Positions 60,882 through 64,000 of a DNA stretch of 64,000 nucleotides are shown in pieces (within the stretch, counting starts at the first letter, position 1; each line of letters opens with the position of its first letter). The position numbers and the translations under genes are program-made. Under the pieces are notes generated by a model that ran no database searches, was not told where the DNA came from, and saw nothing but the letters and a program-made list of their open reading frames with translations. This DNA is from Calvatia gigantea. Its lineage: Eukaryota > Basidiomycota > Agaricomycetes > Agaricales > Lycoperdaceae. The stretch is taken from assembly GCA_025093985.1 (NCBI GenBank), contig JACAAK010000005.1, forward strand, positions 1,054,001 through 1,118,000. Direction: 5' to 3'.

Positions 60882-63800
60882 ATGGCAGTCCTTTCTTTGC
60901 CATTGACTTTCACGAATTCTTTCTGGTCTCAGGACTACCGGAGAGGTCTCGAGGTCCTCTATCATAGACTCGAGCAGGTCCGCAAATTTGTCCGTTTTCT
61001 TGATTCTATCTCACCTGCCCATTCCAGGGTGTCGCCGAGAACCAAGAAATCATTGACTTTATTCGTGTATGTTCCCACATCCATAAGTCACTTCTCCCAA
61101 CTCAACCTTTCAAAGGCTCGCAGTGCTGCAGAGGCCCATATCGCTAACAGTCTCATCAATAATAACACTGGACGCAAAGGCTTGTAATCTCCTTGGCGAT
61201 ACATATCAAGTTCCCTCATCGCTCTTCAGGCACCGGCTTCAACGCCGACGATGGCGCCTCTCTCCTCTTAACTTTCCGTGGTCTCCAAGCAGAGTCCGCT
61301 GCTCAAGGCCAAGCTCACCACACTGTCGCAAATGAACTCGCTACCCTCGTCGCAGACCCCTTTGATGAATGGGCAGAGGGTTACAAGGTACCCATCCTAC
61401 ATGTCTCAATATTACTCAACCCTCTCATAAATTCTCAGCATCGTCTCCGCCAAAATAAAACTACTGTCATCGACAATTGGCTGCGGACATACGAACAGGC
61501 CCAGGGTGATGTTGCAAAGTTGAAACACCAGTACCTTGCCAGGACTCGACGTGCCGACGAGGCCGAGGATGAGTACGTCCCTTCACCCTTTCATCACCCC
61601 TCTATCACTTACCACCGACTTCCATTACAGCGCCAAGTTCGCCCCCTCCAACAATATTCCTGACAAGTACACCAGCTCTCCCCGTCTTAGGCCCGCTGAC
61701 AGCCGTGTCCCTCCTCAACGATCTGCCACCGTCTCAGAGCGAATTGCAGCTCGCTTCAAGGAGCTGCAAAAGAAGGGTGTCGATGCTCTCGCTGTGGCGA
61801 CTACAACTGAAGATTCCAACGCTCCTTCCACCGGTGAGGTCGAAAAACCGTTGCTCAAGGTCGACAAGGGCAAAGGTAAGGAACGGGTTGACGATTCCAT
61901 ACCCGAGGTCGCCTCGCCGCCTCCCATGTCTCCGCTTACACCTCCCAAGCTGGACTTGGATCGAACATCCTCACCCATGCCGCCCATGCCTCCTTCGCCT
62001 ATCCTCCTTGCTGGCCTTTCTCTTCCCCCAACTGCAGTTTCCCAACTACTCACTCGTGCCGCTGCTGAGTTGCCCCTCAGGCCGGTCAGGTTCCCACTTT
62101 TGGGCGAGTATCAGGATGCATTCACTGGAGAAGAGTTTGTCACCTGGTTGAAGGACAATGTTGACGGTTTTGGTGGAAGTTTGGACCGTGCGGAGGAAGC
62201 TGCTAGAGACTTGACCGAGCGAGAAAATGTTCTGCGTCGCCTCGGTGAACTTGGTAACCAATTCGAACTATCCGACGACGCGTTCTATCAATTCCGGCCT
62301 AAGGTATTCACTGCCAAACTTAGGTCTTCATTTCACTTTCTCATACATCTTTCAGGCTTTTAACCTCGACGGAAAGATTGAAGAGAAGGACACCTAAACC
62401 GGAGATTGTCAAGCGCACTGGCGCCCTGGTCAGTCTCGTTAGCAAGGCTCTCGTTGCCAACCCGAGTGCTGAGCCCGCCTACGTCCGTGCCCGTCAAGAT
62501 GCAGAAGAAGCGGATCGCACCTATCGTATTGCCGTTCGTAAGCTCGACAGGCAGCGACTTGGCTTGGAGGAGAGAGTTGAAGAGACCTTGAAGTTGTGGC
62601 AGCGTTGGGAATCTGAGAGGTTGAGGGCCGTCAAGACTGGTGTGAAATGTTCTTGACCAAGTTGATCCACGATGCTGATTCCTTTTCAGTGCTTCTGCAG
62701 TATCAGGGTACCCTCGCCAACCTTCCCAAGGCAATTGACCCCTCTATCGAACGCCAGGCCACCCTCATCGCTGCCTACCAGCCAGAATCTGATCTCACCG
62801 CCTTGGTCGAGCGCTATCGCACCGGGCCCTTCCGACCAGACCCGCAGGTGTACGAATCTGTTTCTCATGACGAATCCGATGTTGTCTTCGGTATCGACCT
62901 CAGAAAGTGGGCTGAAGGCGGATGGTTCGCCCTTACTTCGGGAGAGGAGAAGAAGGAGACCATTCCTCCAGTCATTACCGCGTTGTTGAATGGCCTGAAT
63001 GAAGCTTATATTAAACTAGAGACGGATAGTGGTATGCCAAATTACCGGGAATTTGGCCCGACTTTACTGATATCTCTCTCCAGAAAAACGCAAAACTTGG
63101 ATATACGAAGTCCCCCTTCCTGCAGTCCATCATCTCCGGGAGGCCCTCAATGCAATTCCACCGGATCAGCCTATCTCACCAGAACTTCTAGCCAAGTATG
63201 ATCCTCCTGTTCTCGCCAGCACCGTCAAGCTTTGGGCACTTGAGCTTGATCCTCCTTTGGCGCTGTACGAGGGCTGGGATGACTTCAGGAGATTGTATCC
63301 CTCCGTTGGAGCTTCATCTGTGAACACTGAAGGTGCCCTGACTGAAGAACAAAGGCTGCAGAACGTCGCTACGGTTTTACAGAGGTTGCCTCGTGTGCAT
63401 TTATATGTTTTGGATGCTATCGTCAAACATCTGAAGGCGTAAGTGATCAGTCTTTGTCCATCGTGTCCTTCGTAAATCAGTTTAATAGGTTGATTGGAAA
63501 CACTGAGGATGAGGAATCCGATGAAGTTTATATCACCAAGCTTGCGCTTTCAATTGGCAGAAGTCAGTTTTGATGTTCCCCGAGTGGGAGATCTTCCTCC
63601 TGATAGTTCTTTACAGCCATTACTAGACCCAAGTTTGAGTCAGAGCTTTCAATCCAAGACAGACATCCAACTCGTACGTGATCTCTTCTTCTTATATATT
63701 ATCCCTGACATCTGGGTAGTGCTATTCATCGACCTGCTCAAGAACTATAGCGTACTTCTGCCACCGACTATCGCGAAAAAGAAGCGCGAATCGGAACGCA

Positions 63801-64000
63801 AGGTTCCCATTCGCAAGCGCACCGCCCCTATTGATATGCGCCTCAGCAGGAGTCGCATCTCCATTGGTGCAGACGCCCAACAGCTCCTTGCTGCTCAACA
63901 AGCTGCTCAGAATCCTTCCTTGAACAAAGGCCCCAAATCTCCACCCCTTCCTCCCCCTCCCACCCAAACTTTGCAGGGCGTTGTCCAACCAACTCCCCCG
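60882..64000 (+). CDS. RGD2: F-BAR/DEP/RhoGAP protein, RGD2/RGA8 type (3' end cut by window)
   Basis: Starts at ATG 60882 (MAVLSLPLTFTNSFW). F-BAR part: DYRRGLEVLYHRLEQGVAEN, EIIDFIRARSAAEAHIANSL, DDGASLLLTFRGLQAES, TTVIDNWLRTYEQAQGDVAK. Then a Pro/Ser linker (SPILLAGLSLPPTAVSQLL) and a DEP domain (RFPLLGEYQDAFTGEEFVTW). Next come ADRTYRIAVRKLDRQRLGLE and VLLQYQGTLANLPKAIDPS. The RhoGAP domain has KRKTWIYEVPLPAVHHLREA, LWALELDPPLALYEGW and RVHLYVLDAIVKHLKA. The tail (SPPLPPPPTQTLQG) runs off the window. Such proteins turn off Cdc42/Rho at membranes. Two joins are unclear: near 61184-61230 the frames need a GC-AG intron or one extra base, and near 62360-62400 a +1 shift or a late acceptor. Both are noted in the findings. 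Confidence 0.87.

Noticed and set aside
59951..60913. Minus-strand frame extending upstream of the MRPL44-type start (320 residues)
   Set aside because: The upstream part is poly-Lys and simple sequence overlapping the divergent promoter; the conserved protein begins at ATG 60505.

Overview
The window is nuclear DNA of a filamentous basidiomycete, most likely a mushroom-forming agaricomycete. The evidence is the dense gene packing, the very many short GT-AG introns (mostly 45-65 nt), a pair of Zn(II)2Cys6 activators of a type common in Agaricomycetes, and a Rho3/BEM3/RGD2-type polarity set. I found no operons, CRISPR array, rRNA, convincing tRNA or intact transposon. Gene names rest on recognised protein motifs; no database search was possible. 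Exon models were built by joining reading frames at splice sites. Ten models (SHR3, the serine dehydratase, RHO3, LYC1-like, COX16, mitoferrin, RPC53, TAF10, SGF73 and p24) add up to whole codons, as do the guanylate kinase and the kinase-like gene.

Layout. 1-4.2 kb: no recognisable gene. 4.2-10.6 kb, minus strand: SHR3 (amino-acid permease chaperone) and a PX-PH-RhoGAP protein (BEM3 type). 11.0-15.8 kb, plus: iron-sulfur L-serine dehydratase in 24 exons. 16.6-26.6 kb, minus: RHO3 GTPase, LYC1-like acetyltransferase, MSC2-type zinc transporter and Zn2Cys6 regulator 1. 27.0-32.0 kb, plus: TSR4/PDCD2-like, DBP9 helicase, COX16. 33.2-35.8 kb, minus: mitoferrin and an HPT1/xanthine phosphoribosyltransferase-type enzyme. 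36.0-37.5 kb, plus: RPC53 (Pol III). 37.7-41.3 kb, minus: Zn2Cys6 regulator 2. 42.1-46.7 kb: TAF10, a decayed flavin monooxygenase, SGF73. 47.0-50.5 kb: an unknown protein, a kinase-like protein without catalytic residues, a p24 cargo receptor. 50.5-57.9 kb, minus: mitochondrial enoyl reductase ETR1, an ATP-dependent DNA ligase, a YANK-type kinase. 58.2-64.0 kb: guanylate kinase, MRPL44-type ribosomal protein, and an F-BAR/DEP/RhoGAP protein cut by the window end.

Most genes are housekeeping: ribosome biogenesis (DBP9, TSR4), Pol II/Pol III machinery (TAF10, SGF73, RPC53), mitochondria (COX16, mitoferrin, ETR1, MRPL44), purine nucleotides (HPT1, guanylate kinase) and Rho-directed polarity (RHO3 plus two RhoGAPs). 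Several genes sit head to head and share short promoters.

The most unusual features are structural. The serine dehydratase has exons of 7, 9, 19, 19 and 23 nt, and its C-terminal cysteine is completed by a terminal exon of four coding bases. RHO3, HPT1, RPC53 and regulator 1 also carry microexons of 7-13 nt inside conserved motifs. Separately, several otherwise intact genes show isolated +1 frame shifts, which look more like sequence errors than biology.
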